This document shows, piece by piece, positions 9,046-16,894 of a stretch of DNA of 64,000 nucleotides. The position numbers were made by a program, and so were the translations under genes. This DNA is from Flavobacteriaceae bacterium UBA3591 (lineage in GTDB: Bacteria > Bacteroidota > Bacteroidia > Flavobacteriales > Flavobacteriaceae), in assembly GCA_002375695.1 (NCBI GenBank), contig DFMO01000010.1, positions 213,096-277,095 on the forward strand, in the 5' to 3' direction. Numbering within the stretch: position 1 is the first letter of the stretch; each line of letters starts with the position of its first letter. Under the pieces are notes generated by a model. It was not told where the DNA came from, did not search any database, and was given only the letters and a program-made list of their open reading frames with translations.

Positions 9046-10335
9046 TTGAAAATACCACCGTTTATCCGCCAAAATTTACTTTTAAAGATGACTTCTTTAA
9101 ACGCTGGGGTTATTGGCGTGCGTTTGTTTATTTCGCTTTTTATTCAACGGTTGCTCGCCGAAATTGTAGGCGAGGCAGGTATTGCTAAAATAGGTTCGCT
9201 GCGCAATTTGCTCGAAATGCTTAGCTCGTTTGCATCGGTGGGAATTTTTAGTGGAGTGGTAAAATACGTTGCAGAATATCAAGAAGATAAAGAACAACTC
9301 CAAAAGTTATTTTCAACCACATTAGTCTTTACGGTAATAGGAACCATTGTTGTTTCAATTACACTTTTTTTAAGTTCTACATATTTAAGCGTCACAATTT
9401 TCGATTCAAACCAGTACGTTTATCTCATAAAGCTATTGGCGGTCATTGTACCATTTATTAGTATGTTTCGCATCTTTAACGGTGTTGTAAACGGTCTGTC
9501 GCGTTATAAAAAACTAGCTGGAATAGATCTATTTAGTTACATTTTAAGTGCAGCGCTTACCGTAATTTTATTGCTTACAAATAATATTGACGGAGCTTTA
9601 ATTGCCATTGCAATTACCCCGGCACTACAATTTTTTGTCCTCCTTTATATTTTTATAAAAGTACTTCGCGAATACGTCCAATTTTCAAAACTTAAGTTCC
9701 AAGTGCCAATGGCAAAGGGATTGTTAGCGTTTTCGCTAATGTCTTTTTTTTCAACTGTATTGTTGAATTACGTTGAAATTGATATTCGCGTTATGATTCA
9801 AAATAGAATAAATTTTGAAGAGGCGGGAATTTGGACAGCGATGACCAATATTTCTAAAAATTATATGGTTTTTTCGAGTGCTATTTTTTCGCTTTACGTT
9901 CTTCCAAAATTTGCTAGCATTTATAATAAAAGAGATTTTAAAGCCGAACTTTTAAATATTTATAAAACCTTGTTGCCACTTTTTGGCGTTGGGATGTTGC
10001 TTGTTTACTTTTTACGCGACTACGTAATTATGATTATCTACCCAGATTTTCACGGGATGGAATCATTGTTTAAATGGCAATTATTGGGCGATTTTGTACG
10101 GTTGGCTGCGCTGGTTTTAGGGTATCAATTTTTAGCTAAAAAAATGGTGCGAAATTTTATATTTTCTGAAATTTTATCACTCGCCCTTTTCTATGGATTC
10201 TCTTACTATTTAACCGGAATTTACGGAGTGGAAGGAGTAGTGATGGCACACTTTTTACGCTATGTAATTTACTTTATTGTGGTGCTTTATTTGGTTTTCC
10301 GATACTTTAAAAAACAGCAGCAAATTACAGATTAA
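9046..10335 (+). CDS. Wzx-type polysaccharide flippase (MOP superfamily)
   Basis: This 429-residue integral membrane protein has about 12 hydrophobic segments in the arrangement of O-antigen/teichuronic translocases (PF01943/PF13440 type). The N-terminal NAGVIGVRLFISLFIQ and the following GSLRNLLEMLSSFASVGI are typical of the lipid III/O-antigen flippase WzxE group. It would flip undecaprenyl-diphosphate-linked oligosaccharide across the inner membrane. The start is a TTG at 9046, one base after the aminotransferase stop. The first in-frame ATG is about 14 codons later and would shorten helix 1. It closes the co-directional run 2430-10335, which looks like one operon. Confidence 0.85.
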   Translation: MKIPPFIRQNLLLKMTSLNAGVIGVRLFISLFIQRLLAEIVGEAGIAKIGSLRNLLEMLSSFASVGIFSGVVKYVAEYQEDKEQLQKLFSTTLVFTVIGTIVVSITLFLSSTYLSVTIFDSNQYVYLIKLLAVIVPFISMFRIFNGVVNGLSRYKKLAGIDLFSYILSAALTVILLLTNNIDGALIAIAITPALQFFVLLYIFIKVLREYVQFSKLKFQVPMAKGLLAFSLMSFFSTVLLNYVEIDIRVMIQNRINFEEAGIWTAMTNISKNYMVFSSAIFSLYVLPKFASIYNKRDFKAELLNIYKTLLPLFGVGMLLVYFLRDYVIMIIYPDFHGMESLFKWQLLGDFVRLAALVLGYQFLAKKMVRNFIFSEILSLALFYGFSYYLTGIYGVEGVVMAHFLRYVIYFIVVLYLVFRYFKKQQQITD

Positions 10336-10385
10336 TTTTACTTCAATCTTGTATAAATTGAATACCGCAAACAAGAGATAATACG

Positions 10386-10393
10386 TACCTTTG
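10386..10393 (+). promoter_or_regulatory. Putative promoter -7 element (TACCTTTG)
   Basis: TACCTTTG matches TAnnTTTG exactly and lies 27 bp upstream of the ATG at 10421. A TTG lies at 10358-10360, but its spacing is longer than usual. Confidence 0.5.
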
Positions 10394-10420
10394 CGCAAAA
10401 GTTTTTAAGTCGTATTTTTT

Positions 10421-11404
10421 ATGTCTACCCCGCTTTATAACCCGTTTGAAGATTTATTATTTGACGATCATTTTTGCTTTCTGTCGGGAAGCTTAACTAC
10501 CGAGCGCATTTCAGTTTTTCCAGAGTGGTTAATGAATCATTTTAAATTTGGAGATGAACGCATTGAAATGATGGATAAATCCAAGTCGTATAAATATCAC
10601 GATTTAGAGTTGCCGTGTTCGCCACAGGTAAAAGAAGCCTTTTCAAAATTAGATTCAAAAATACAGGAAGCTTATAAAAAAGGTTATGAAGGAGTTGCAG
10701 CACTCGATGAAAAATCGCTCTTTCAATGGACGGGTAGAATTGTTTACGGACTGTTGTATTACGAAATGGTTTACGAACGAAACAGGCTTCAAAAATTAGG
10801 CGAAGAATTTAAGCTGTCGCCTTTACTACGGGAGCGGTTTGGGCATTTTCATTTAATGTTACAATCGCTAATTGAACCCATTAATTTTAAAGGAAATAAA
10901 CCTTGGAGTATTATTGTTTTTCCGCTGAAATATTCGGCAGATATTTTTAGCTACCGCGACGATACCGTTAATTTACTTTTTTCAATGGGCGTTAATGGGT
11001 TTGGAATTATCGCTCATTTACAAGACAACGGGGCAGTGGGCGAAAAGCAAAAAGATATAGTTGAAAAGATGAAAGGGCACGTTTTGCACCCAATTCAGTT
11101 TGAAGAATTATACGCTCGTTTTCACTATTCAGATTATATTTTTCAATACAAACCAAAATATAATATTACAAGCGACGAAAACGGGATAACTATTGAATCT
11201 TTGCCTGTTAAAAAGGTGGGAAGCAAGCCGCTTTTTGGATTTTGGGACGAAAACATTTTTGCGCAGTTGCTCGCCAATTATTGGCAAGTGTACGGTATAG
11301 AAAGAGAAGATATTTTACGTTTTCAAAAACCGCCTTTAAGTTTTTTAGAAAATCCCTATTCACTAGATTTTATAGACCCCGAAACGATAGATTTACCGTA
11401 CTAA
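10421..11404 (+). CDS. Conserved-looking cytoplasmic protein, unknown function
   Basis: This 327-residue soluble protein has no signal peptide or membrane segment. I do not recognise a domain. It is rich in aromatic residues, with segments such as GYEGVAALDEKSLFQWTGRIVYGLLYYEM and FWDENIFAQLLANYWQVYGIERED, but shows no obvious catalytic signature. It has its own promoter-like TACCTTTG box and follows the flippase after 85 bp. The next gene is convergent, with only 7 bp between stop codons. Codon use and length support a genuine gene, probably a lineage-restricted Flavobacteriaceae protein. Membership of the glycan pathway is possible but unproven. Confidence 0.75.
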   Translation: MSTPLYNPFEDLLFDDHFCFLSGSLTTERISVFPEWLMNHFKFGDERIEMMDKSKSYKYHDLELPCSPQVKEAFSKLDSKIQEAYKKGYEGVAALDEKSLFQWTGRIVYGLLYYEMVYERNRLQKLGEEFKLSPLLRERFGHFHLMLQSLIEPINFKGNKPWSIIVFPLKYSADIFSYRDDTVNLLFSMGVNGFGIIAHLQDNGAVGEKQKDIVEKMKGHVLHPIQFEELYARFHYSDYIFQYKPKYNITSDENGITIESLPVKKVGSKPLFGFWDENIFAQLLANYWQVYGIEREDILRFQKPPLSFLENPYSLDFIDPETIDLPY

Positions 11405-11411
11405 ACCCGGG

Positions 11412-12551
11412 TTAATTTAACCCCCAAAACGCCAAATACTTTTTAGCAATTGTAATATAGTGGTGTTCTTTTTCAATAAACTGCCGCGCGTTTTTTGAAA
11501 TTGCTTTTAATCGCTCCGGATTTAAAATTAGGTTTTCTAACTTTTCAACTAAGTAATTTACGTCTGGAAGCGTATTAATACACACTTCATCCTCTTGTAG
11601 ATTAAAGTGACGTAAAAACTCTTTTTCGGCACCCGTAAACACTACTTTTCCTTTGGCCATCGCCTCCAGTGCATTATAGCCTTGATCGTACGCAAAAACT
11701 TGATCTAAAAGTATGTGTGCAGAGTTATACTTTTCAATATATTCTAAATACGGCACGTCTTCAACCGTGATAACCTCTACCTTTGAAGGGTACTTTTCAA
11801 TAATTTTCCCCAGTGCAGCTTCAAAATAATCATTTCCTTTTTTAAAATAATTTGCCCTGTTTATTCCGTGAAAAATTATAATTTTTTCGGTTGAAATTAT
11901 AGGTTGAAATTTTAGTATTTCAGTATTTATCGGGTTTGGAATAAGGCCAAAATATTTTTCTTTTTTTTCTAGCGGAATTGCATAATCATAATCTGAAGCT
12001 GCAATGCCATCAACCTTATCTACAATAAAATTGTGCAAATCTTTATAGGGAGGCGAAATATATTTTAAAGCGGGGTAAAATTCTTTTTCTGAAACTTTGC
12101 CGTCAAAAAGTGGGTTAAAAATAGAATACCTAAACTTCTTGTCGAAGGCATATTTTACACTTGTAAAATCGGTTCCGCAGGAAAGTAAAAAAAGCTTTTT
12201 ATTGTGTTTTTTTAAATACGAAATAATTTCTTTTTCGTACTTGGGTAAAATTCCAAACGGACTTTCATTTATAAGTTGAACAGCATCAAAACCTCGAAAC
12301 GATTCTCTTTGTTTAAAAAACTGATTTCTTAACGAAACCGAGGTAATATCCAGTCCTAAAATTCGGTATACGCCAACTTTTATTTTTTTTAAAATACCCG
12401 AGTCGTACTTGCGTTTTAAGATAACATCTGAAGGATAATTTTTAAAAGCATCGCCGGTTGAAACCAATAATACTTCGTGGCCCAAAGCTATTAAACCCTC
12501 TTTTAACGAATTGTGCAACCGGCTGTATTCGCCCACCAAAAGTATTTTCAT
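11412..12551 (-). CDS. Glycosyltransferase, GT4/GT1-like (GT-B fold)
   Basis: This 379-residue protein starts MKILLVGEYSRLHNSLKEGL, a typical GT-B N-terminus. The C-terminal donor-binding domain includes IIFHGINR and the conserved YNALEAMAKGKVVFTG segment with its acidic residue, followed by a helix ending in the usual Lys/Arg-rich tail. It would transfer a sugar from a nucleotide donor onto a glycan intermediate at the cytoplasmic membrane face. It is transcribed towards the unknown gene at 10.4 kb. The upstream 180-bp gap is shared with the divergent glycosyltransferase at 12.7 kb. Donor and acceptor are unknown. Confidence 0.82.
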   Translation of the reverse strand: MKILLVGEYSRLHNSLKEGLIALGHEVLLVSTGDAFKNYPSDVILKRKYDSGILKKIKVGVYRILGLDITSVSLRNQFFKQRESFRGFDAVQLINESPFGILPKYEKEIISYLKKHNKKLFLLSCGTDFTSVKYAFDKKFRYSIFNPLFDGKVSEKEFYPALKYISPPYKDLHNFIVDKVDGIAASDYDYAIPLEKKEKYFGLIPNPINTEILKFQPIISTEKIIIFHGINRANYFKKGNDYFEAALGKIIEKYPSKVEVITVEDVPYLEYIEKYNSAHILLDQVFAYDQGYNALEAMAKGKVVFTGAEKEFLRHFNLQEDEVCINTLPDVNYLVEKLENLILNPERLKAISKNARQFIEKEHHYITIAKKYLAFWGLN

Positions 12552-12690
12552 AGTTTGTGTTTTTTAACCGTAAAAGCAGTTGCCACTTGTATATTTATGT
12601 ATAAATTTTGTTGCAAATGTTTAAATTTTCTGAGGGAGGGTTGATTATTATTTTTTTTAAAACTCCAGATTAAAAGTATACTTATAAACC

Positions 12691-12698
12691 TATATTTG
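12691..12698 (+). promoter_or_regulatory. Putative promoter -7 element (TATATTTG)
   Basis: TATATTTG matches the Bacteroidota -7 consensus and lies 33 bp before the ATG at 12732, in the gap between two divergent glycosyltransferase genes. No clear -33 TTG is seen. Confidence 0.5.
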
Positions 12699-12731
12699 CG
12701 TTGTGCAATCAAAAATACACAATAAAAAAAG

Positions 12732-13841
12732 ATGACCGCTGAAAAGAAATTTAAAGTGTGTCTTGTTTCAATTTCGCTTGCAAAAGGTGGGTTGGAACGC
12801 TCGTGTGCCATGCTTACCGAAATGCTCCAAATGCAAGGCCACGAAGTGCATTTGGCTATTTTAAACGATGAAATAGACTATTCTTTTAGCGGGAAACTTT
12901 TTAATTTAGGAAAGTATAAATCGAGCAACGACTCTCTTTTAAAAAGATTACTTCGGTTTCGGAAACTTCGCAGCTATTTAAAAACTGAAAATTTTGATGT
13001 AATTATTGATCATCGTCCTAAAAATAACTACCGTCGCGAGTTGTTTTACGCAAGGTATATTTACCGTGGGTTTAAAAGAATTTATGTGGTACACAGCACA
13101 AATAAACCCGAATATTTAACCGAACAACCTTCAAAATTTGCTGAAATTTATCGCGAAAATGTACTTAATGTAGCGGTTTCAAAATATATTGAAACCGAGA
13201 TTTTAAAAAAGGAAGAAATTGAAAATTCGGTGACTATTCACAATGCTTTTAATCCCAATTGGGATGCTAAAAATGGGCTCTTGCCCGAAATGCTTCAAAA
13301 TAAAAAATACATACTATCTTACGGAAGACTTGACGATACAATTAAAGATTTTTCGTTTTTAATTGAAGCTTTTTCACAGTCGAAAGTGTGGGAAAACAAT
13401 ACAGATTTGGTGATTTTGGGCAATGGAAAAGATAAAGAGATGCTTCAAAATTTGGCGAACACCAAAGATTGCGCAAAACACATACTGTTTTTACCTTTTA
13501 CCAACACACCTTTTAAAATTATACAAAACGCACATTGTGTTTGCCTTACGAGCAAATACGAAGGTTTTCCTATGGTTTTGGTAGAGTCGTTATCATTGGG
13601 AACGCCAGTAGTTTCATTAGATATTGTTTCGGGTCCTTCTGAAATAATTGAAGATGGTAAAAATGGTTTGTTGGTTCGCGAAAGAAGTTTACCTTTATTT
13701 GCCGAAGCTTTACAAAAAATATGTGCTGACAAAGCATTTTACGAAAATTTGAAAGCACAAACTAAGTCATCGGTTACAAGGTTTTCGATGCAGAATATTT
13801 CAGAAATATGGAACCAAAAATTACAGCATGCAATACGTTGA
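12732..13841 (+). CDS. Family 4 glycosyltransferase
   Basis: This 369-residue GT-B enzyme has SLAKGGLERSCAMLTEML near the N-terminus, the nucleotide-binding GGLER pattern of GT4 enzymes. The C-terminal domain contains ILSYGRLDDTIKDFSFLIEAF, LVILGNGKD and CLTSKYEGFPMVLVES, with the EX7E motif, then LGTPVVSLDIVSGPSEII. It resembles polysaccharide and O-antigen glycosyltransferases that retain the donor anomeric configuration. It overlaps the ketoisomerase start by 14 bp, so the two are translationally coupled. The expected place of action is the cytoplasmic membrane face. The specific sugar is unknown. Confidence 0.9.
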   Translation: MTAEKKFKVCLVSISLAKGGLERSCAMLTEMLQMQGHEVHLAILNDEIDYSFSGKLFNLGKYKSSNDSLLKRLLRFRKLRSYLKTENFDVIIDHRPKNNYRRELFYARYIYRGFKRIYVVHSTNKPEYLTEQPSKFAEIYRENVLNVAVSKYIETEILKKEEIENSVTIHNAFNPNWDAKNGLLPEMLQNKKYILSYGRLDDTIKDFSFLIEAFSQSKVWENNTDLVILGNGKDKEMLQNLANTKDCAKHILFLPFTNTPFKIIQNAHCVCLTSKYEGFPMVLVESLSLGTPVVSLDIVSGPSEIIEDGKNGLLVRERSLPLFAEALQKICADKAFYENLKAQTKSSVTRFSMQNISEIWNQKLQHAIR

Positions 13842-14247
13842 TTTGGAAAAAATAGAATTAAAAGAAATCCCGAAAATTAGCGATCCAGACGGTCGCGGTA
13901 ATTTATCGGTAGTGGAGAAAGATTTTTTGCCATTTACAATAAAGCGTGTGTATTATTTATACGATGTTCCAAGCTCCTCAACGCGGGGCGGCCACGCACA
14001 TAAACAATTACAGCAGTTTTTAATTGCGTTAAGTGGCAGTTTTGATGTGGTTTTAGACAATGGAAAAACCCGCCGAACAATTACGTTAAATAGACCCGAT
14101 AGGGGCTTGCTAATCCCCAACGGGGTTTGGCGTGAGCTTGAAACATTTTCTTCGGGGGCGGTGTGTTTATCGTTGGTGAGCGAAGAATATGATGAAGACG
14201 ATTATATTCGCGAATACGATGCGTTTAAACTATTTAAACGTTCCTAA
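13828..14247 (+). CDS. FdtA/QdtA-family dTDP-6-deoxyhexose 3,4-ketoisomerase
   Basis: This is a 139-residue single-domain cupin of the WxcM-like C-terminal family (PF05523). Residues 53-58 give RGGHAH, which contains the two histidines known in FdtA to act in catalysis. The core GNLSVVEKDFLPFTIKRVYYLYDVP and the closing LVSEEYDEDDYIREYDAF are diagnostic. The enzyme converts dTDP-4-keto-6-deoxyglucose to the 3-keto isomer, the substrate of a 3-aminotransferase such as the one at 7.9 kb. It overlaps the upstream glycosyltransferase by 14 bp and the convergent downstream gene by 18 bp. FdtA versus QdtA specificity (galacto or gluco product) cannot be told by eye. Confidence 0.88.
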   Translation: MQYVDLEKIELKEIPKISDPDGRGNLSVVEKDFLPFTIKRVYYLYDVPSSSTRGGHAHKQLQQFLIALSGSFDVVLDNGKTRRTITLNRPDRGLLIPNGVWRELETFSSGAVCLSLVSEEYDEDDYIREYDAFKLFKRS

Positions 14248-15159
14248 TCGCAGCCCTAATTTTTCTAAATTATCCTTAGTTTTTGACAGATACTTTAAAA
14301 TAGTTTTGTTTTGTCGCAGTAAAAATTTTTGTTTTTTACTAAGATTTTTAAGGTCTATTTTTTCATAAATTTCACTAAACGCTTTTTTGTTGCCTTCAAT
14401 TTTCGCGAGAACACAGAGCGAGTACCTGTTTAAATCTAAAAACTTTTTAAGCGCTGGATTTTCGGCTTCGAAAATTTCATATTCTTCAAATTTGGCTTTT
14501 TCTTTTAAATTTTTGGCACTTGAGAACAACCCCGATTTCTTCATAAAATAAGTTGCACAAACCTTGGGGCTAAAAACCACTGGGTATTTTAGGCCAATGC
14601 GCACGTAAAGATCGGTGTCTTCACCGCTTTTAATTTCTGGGTTATACCAACCCACTGCTTCAAATACATCTTTTTTAATTACGGTTGAAATACTAAGTAA
14701 AACCGAATCTAATTGGCTGGCTTCAAAATAGTCTACAACGGTAGCCGTATTCCCAATAGTTTTAATAGAATAGCTGTTTTTAAAGGTTTTGCCGTTTCGA
14801 TTTACCTCGGTAGCCGTGGCAAAAACCGAATGCTGGGGAAACTTATTTACGAGCCTATTTTGTTCTTCTAAATAAAAAGGATACCAGTAATCATCGGCGT
14901 CCATTAAGGCTATTAAATTTGTTTGCGCTTGCTTGATTGTAAAATTTCGCGCCGCCGAAGCACCGCTATTTTCTTGTGAAAAATAACGAATGCGAGGATC
15001 GTTAAATTTTAAAATTTCGGCTTCGCTATTATCTGTAGAACCATCGTTTAAAATAACAACTTCAAAATCATTAAAACTCTGATTTAATACACTTTCTAAA
15101 GTTTTAGCAATGTATTTTTCCTTATTATAAACCGATATTACAACTGAAAACTTAGGCAT
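14230..15159 (-). CDS. Family 2 glycosyltransferase (GT-A)
   Basis: This 309-residue protein starts PKFSVVISVYNKEKYIAKTL with the GT2 fold strand. It has VILNDGSTDNSE (nucleotide binding), LMDADDYWYPFYLE (metal-binding DxD-like pair) and SGEDTDLYVRI (the ED motif of the acceptor side). It would be an inverting transferase adding one sugar. The 3' end overlaps the ketoisomerase gene by 18 bp on the opposite strand, and the 5' end overlaps the next glycosyltransferase by 8 bp. The three minus-strand genes from 16773 to 14230 therefore form a tight operon. Confidence 0.9.
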   Translation of the reverse strand: MPKFSVVISVYNKEKYIAKTLESVLNQSFNDFEVVILNDGSTDNSEAEILKFNDPRIRYFSQENSGASAARNFTIKQAQTNLIALMDADDYWYPFYLEEQNRLVNKFPQHSVFATATEVNRNGKTFKNSYSIKTIGNTATVVDYFEASQLDSVLLSISTVIKKDVFEAVGWYNPEIKSGEDTDLYVRIGLKYPVVFSPKVCATYFMKKSGLFSSAKNLKEKAKFEEYEIFEAENPALKKFLDLNRYSLCVLAKIEGNKKAFSEIYEKIDLKNLSKKQKFLLRQNKTILKYLSKTKDNLEKLGLRLGTFK

Positions 15160-16048
15160 TTGGCGGAGTTAGTCTACTAAGATAACCAAGACGGTATAAA
15201 TCAAAAAGAAAAAGTGAAGGTTTTGTTGAGTTTAAATTTTTTAGCATCGCGGTTTTAAATGCTTTAAAAAACAAGCGCATGCTCCACAATAGATTGGCAT
15301 TTTTTAGCTTTAAATACACTTTTAAGATCTTTACACTTTCGGCGTCAATTACACCCTTTTGATAGAAATTTAAAAGATTTTGCAATGCTAATTCCGATTT
15401 TTTTAAAAAGTCTAAATTGCTTTCCAAATTGAGGTGTAGCACAGGATTGTCTATATGAAAAATGCTAATATTATTTTTATTTAATTCAAACGCGAATACC
15501 GAATCTTCATAACCATAACCCGCAAGTTTTTCATTAAATTGAATAAGGTTGAATACTTCTTTTTTAATTGCAAATGCCATCGTTATAAAACTTCGGTAAG
15601 GATTTTCTAAACGCTCTTGTAAGGGTAAACTTTCGCGCTCAACGCCGTAAGTGTGGCGTAAACTTTCACTTTTTAAATTGTTGTTTGGGTATTTAATGCC
15701 TCCAAAAACAACCGATCTGTCTTCCGAAAAACTTGCGATATAATTTTTTATAAACTCCGAAGACGACGGGAATGTATCGGCATCTAAAAAAAGCAACCAG
15801 CCGTATTTTGCTTTTTCGGCCAAAAGATTTCTAATCTTACTGCGGCCAATATTATTTTTTAGCACTAAAAAGTTGCAATTGGGCAAGGTGTTTATTTCTT
15901 CGTTTTCGGCTGAAATTTTATTGTTTGTAGATGCATCATCAATCACTAAAATTTCATAAACAATTGCTAATTTGGCGCATTGCTGTTGTAAATTTTCAAC
16001 CAATTTAAAAACACTATAATTATATGTTGGAATTAAAATTGAAATCAT
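15152..16048 (-). CDS. Family 2 glycosyltransferase (GT-A)
   Basis: This 298-residue GT2 protein starts MISILIPTYNYSVFKLVENL. It has EILVIDDAST for nucleotide binding, GWLLFLDADTFPSSSEF with the DAD metal site, and YGYEDSVFAFEL as the acidic ED motif. It overlaps the methyltransferase upstream by 4 bp and the next glycosyltransferase by 8 bp. The domain order is standard and no residue is missing. It probably adds a sugar to the same glycan as its neighbours; substrate specificity is not readable. Confidence 0.9.
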   Translation of the reverse strand: MISILIPTYNYSVFKLVENLQQQCAKLAIVYEILVIDDASTNNKISAENEEINTLPNCNFLVLKNNIGRSKIRNLLAEKAKYGWLLFLDADTFPSSSEFIKNYIASFSEDRSVVFGGIKYPNNNLKSESLRHTYGVERESLPLQERLENPYRSFITMAFAIKKEVFNLIQFNEKLAGYGYEDSVFAFELNKNNISIFHIDNPVLHLNLESNLDFLKKSELALQNLLNFYQKGVIDAESVKILKVYLKLKNANLLWSMRLFFKAFKTAMLKNLNSTKPSLFLFDLYRLGYLSRLTPPNA

Positions 16049-16773
16049 TTTTTTGCAATCAAAATCGTTTCGTTCATAAAACCGTTAAAAATGTTTTTTG
16101 AAAAATTTTTGATTTCTACATTGGCAAAGCCGTTTTGTAATAACCGTTCTTTTAATCCTTCAACAGAATAAACCCTTACGTGATCTTCCTGCCCAAAAGC
16201 TTTCAGTCGTTCGGCCTTTGTGGTTTTTGAAACATCTTCGTAAATTTTACCAACTTTAAAAGGTGTTTGTATAATGCAGTTTCCACCCTTTTTAAGTACC
16301 CGAGATAGCTCACTCATAGCTGCTTTATCGTCTTCAATATGTTCTAAAATATGATAGCATATAATCAAATCGAAAGAATTATTTTTAACCGGAATATTAG
16401 TGATATTATAATTGTATTCTGCAATAAACTCATCTTGAAAATCGGTGCTATAATAAGTTATATCGTCGTTTTTTGAAAAGATTCTATACAGGCTTCGCGA
16501 TGGCGAAAAATGTAAAACTTTGCCTTGTAACAAATTATTTTCGAGCAAAAAATTATAAAGCCGTCGAGTGCGTGATCTACTTCCGCAAAACGGACAAAGA
16601 ATGTCGCCATCGGGAATTTTTATAAACTTTTTTAAATTCTTTTTACAAAGTGAACATCGATGATTTTTACCTTTTAAATGAAACGCAAAAAGTGAGCGTA
16701 TAAACACCTCATTTTTAAAGAGTGTTTTGCGTGGAACCACAGTGAGCGCAACTTTTTTAAAAGTTTGATACAT
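16045..16773 (-). CDS. SAM-dependent methyltransferase with N-terminal zinc-ribbon-like segment
   Basis: This 242-residue protein begins with a cysteine-rich stretch (CSLCKKN then CPFCGSRSRTRRLY), like the small zinc-binding segment found before some sugar methyltransferases. A Methyltransf_11-type domain follows, with VLHFSPSRSLYRIF, DLIICYHILEHIEDD and LSRVLKKGGNCIIQTPF. It is the first gene of the minus-strand glycan operon and overlaps the next gene by 4 bp. The likely role is methylation of a sugar or a glycan end, which can act as a chain-termination signal. That role is inference from context. Confidence 0.83.
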   Translation of the reverse strand: MYQTFKKVALTVVPRKTLFKNEVFIRSLFAFHLKGKNHRCSLCKKNLKKFIKIPDGDILCPFCGSRSRTRRLYNFLLENNLLQGKVLHFSPSRSLYRIFSKNDDITYYSTDFQDEFIAEYNYNITNIPVKNNSFDLIICYHILEHIEDDKAAMSELSRVLKKGGNCIIQTPFKVGKIYEDVSKTTKAERLKAFGQEDHVRVYSVEGLKERLLQNGFANVEIKNFSKNIFNGFMNETILIAKK

Positions 16774-16894
16774 AACGCTAAAATACAGTAAACTTTTTTG
16801 GAAGTACTTATTTTATATTTGAAATTGTATTGTGAAATACTATTTGTTTCAAAAAAAATAAAAAAAGAAGTACCTTGTAACAAAAGAAATTAGC

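Noticed and set aside
2430..16773. Horizontally acquired island
   Set aside because: The locus is glycan-related and could be variable, but no integrase, terminal repeats or tRNA boundary is visible and composition looks like the flanks by eye.
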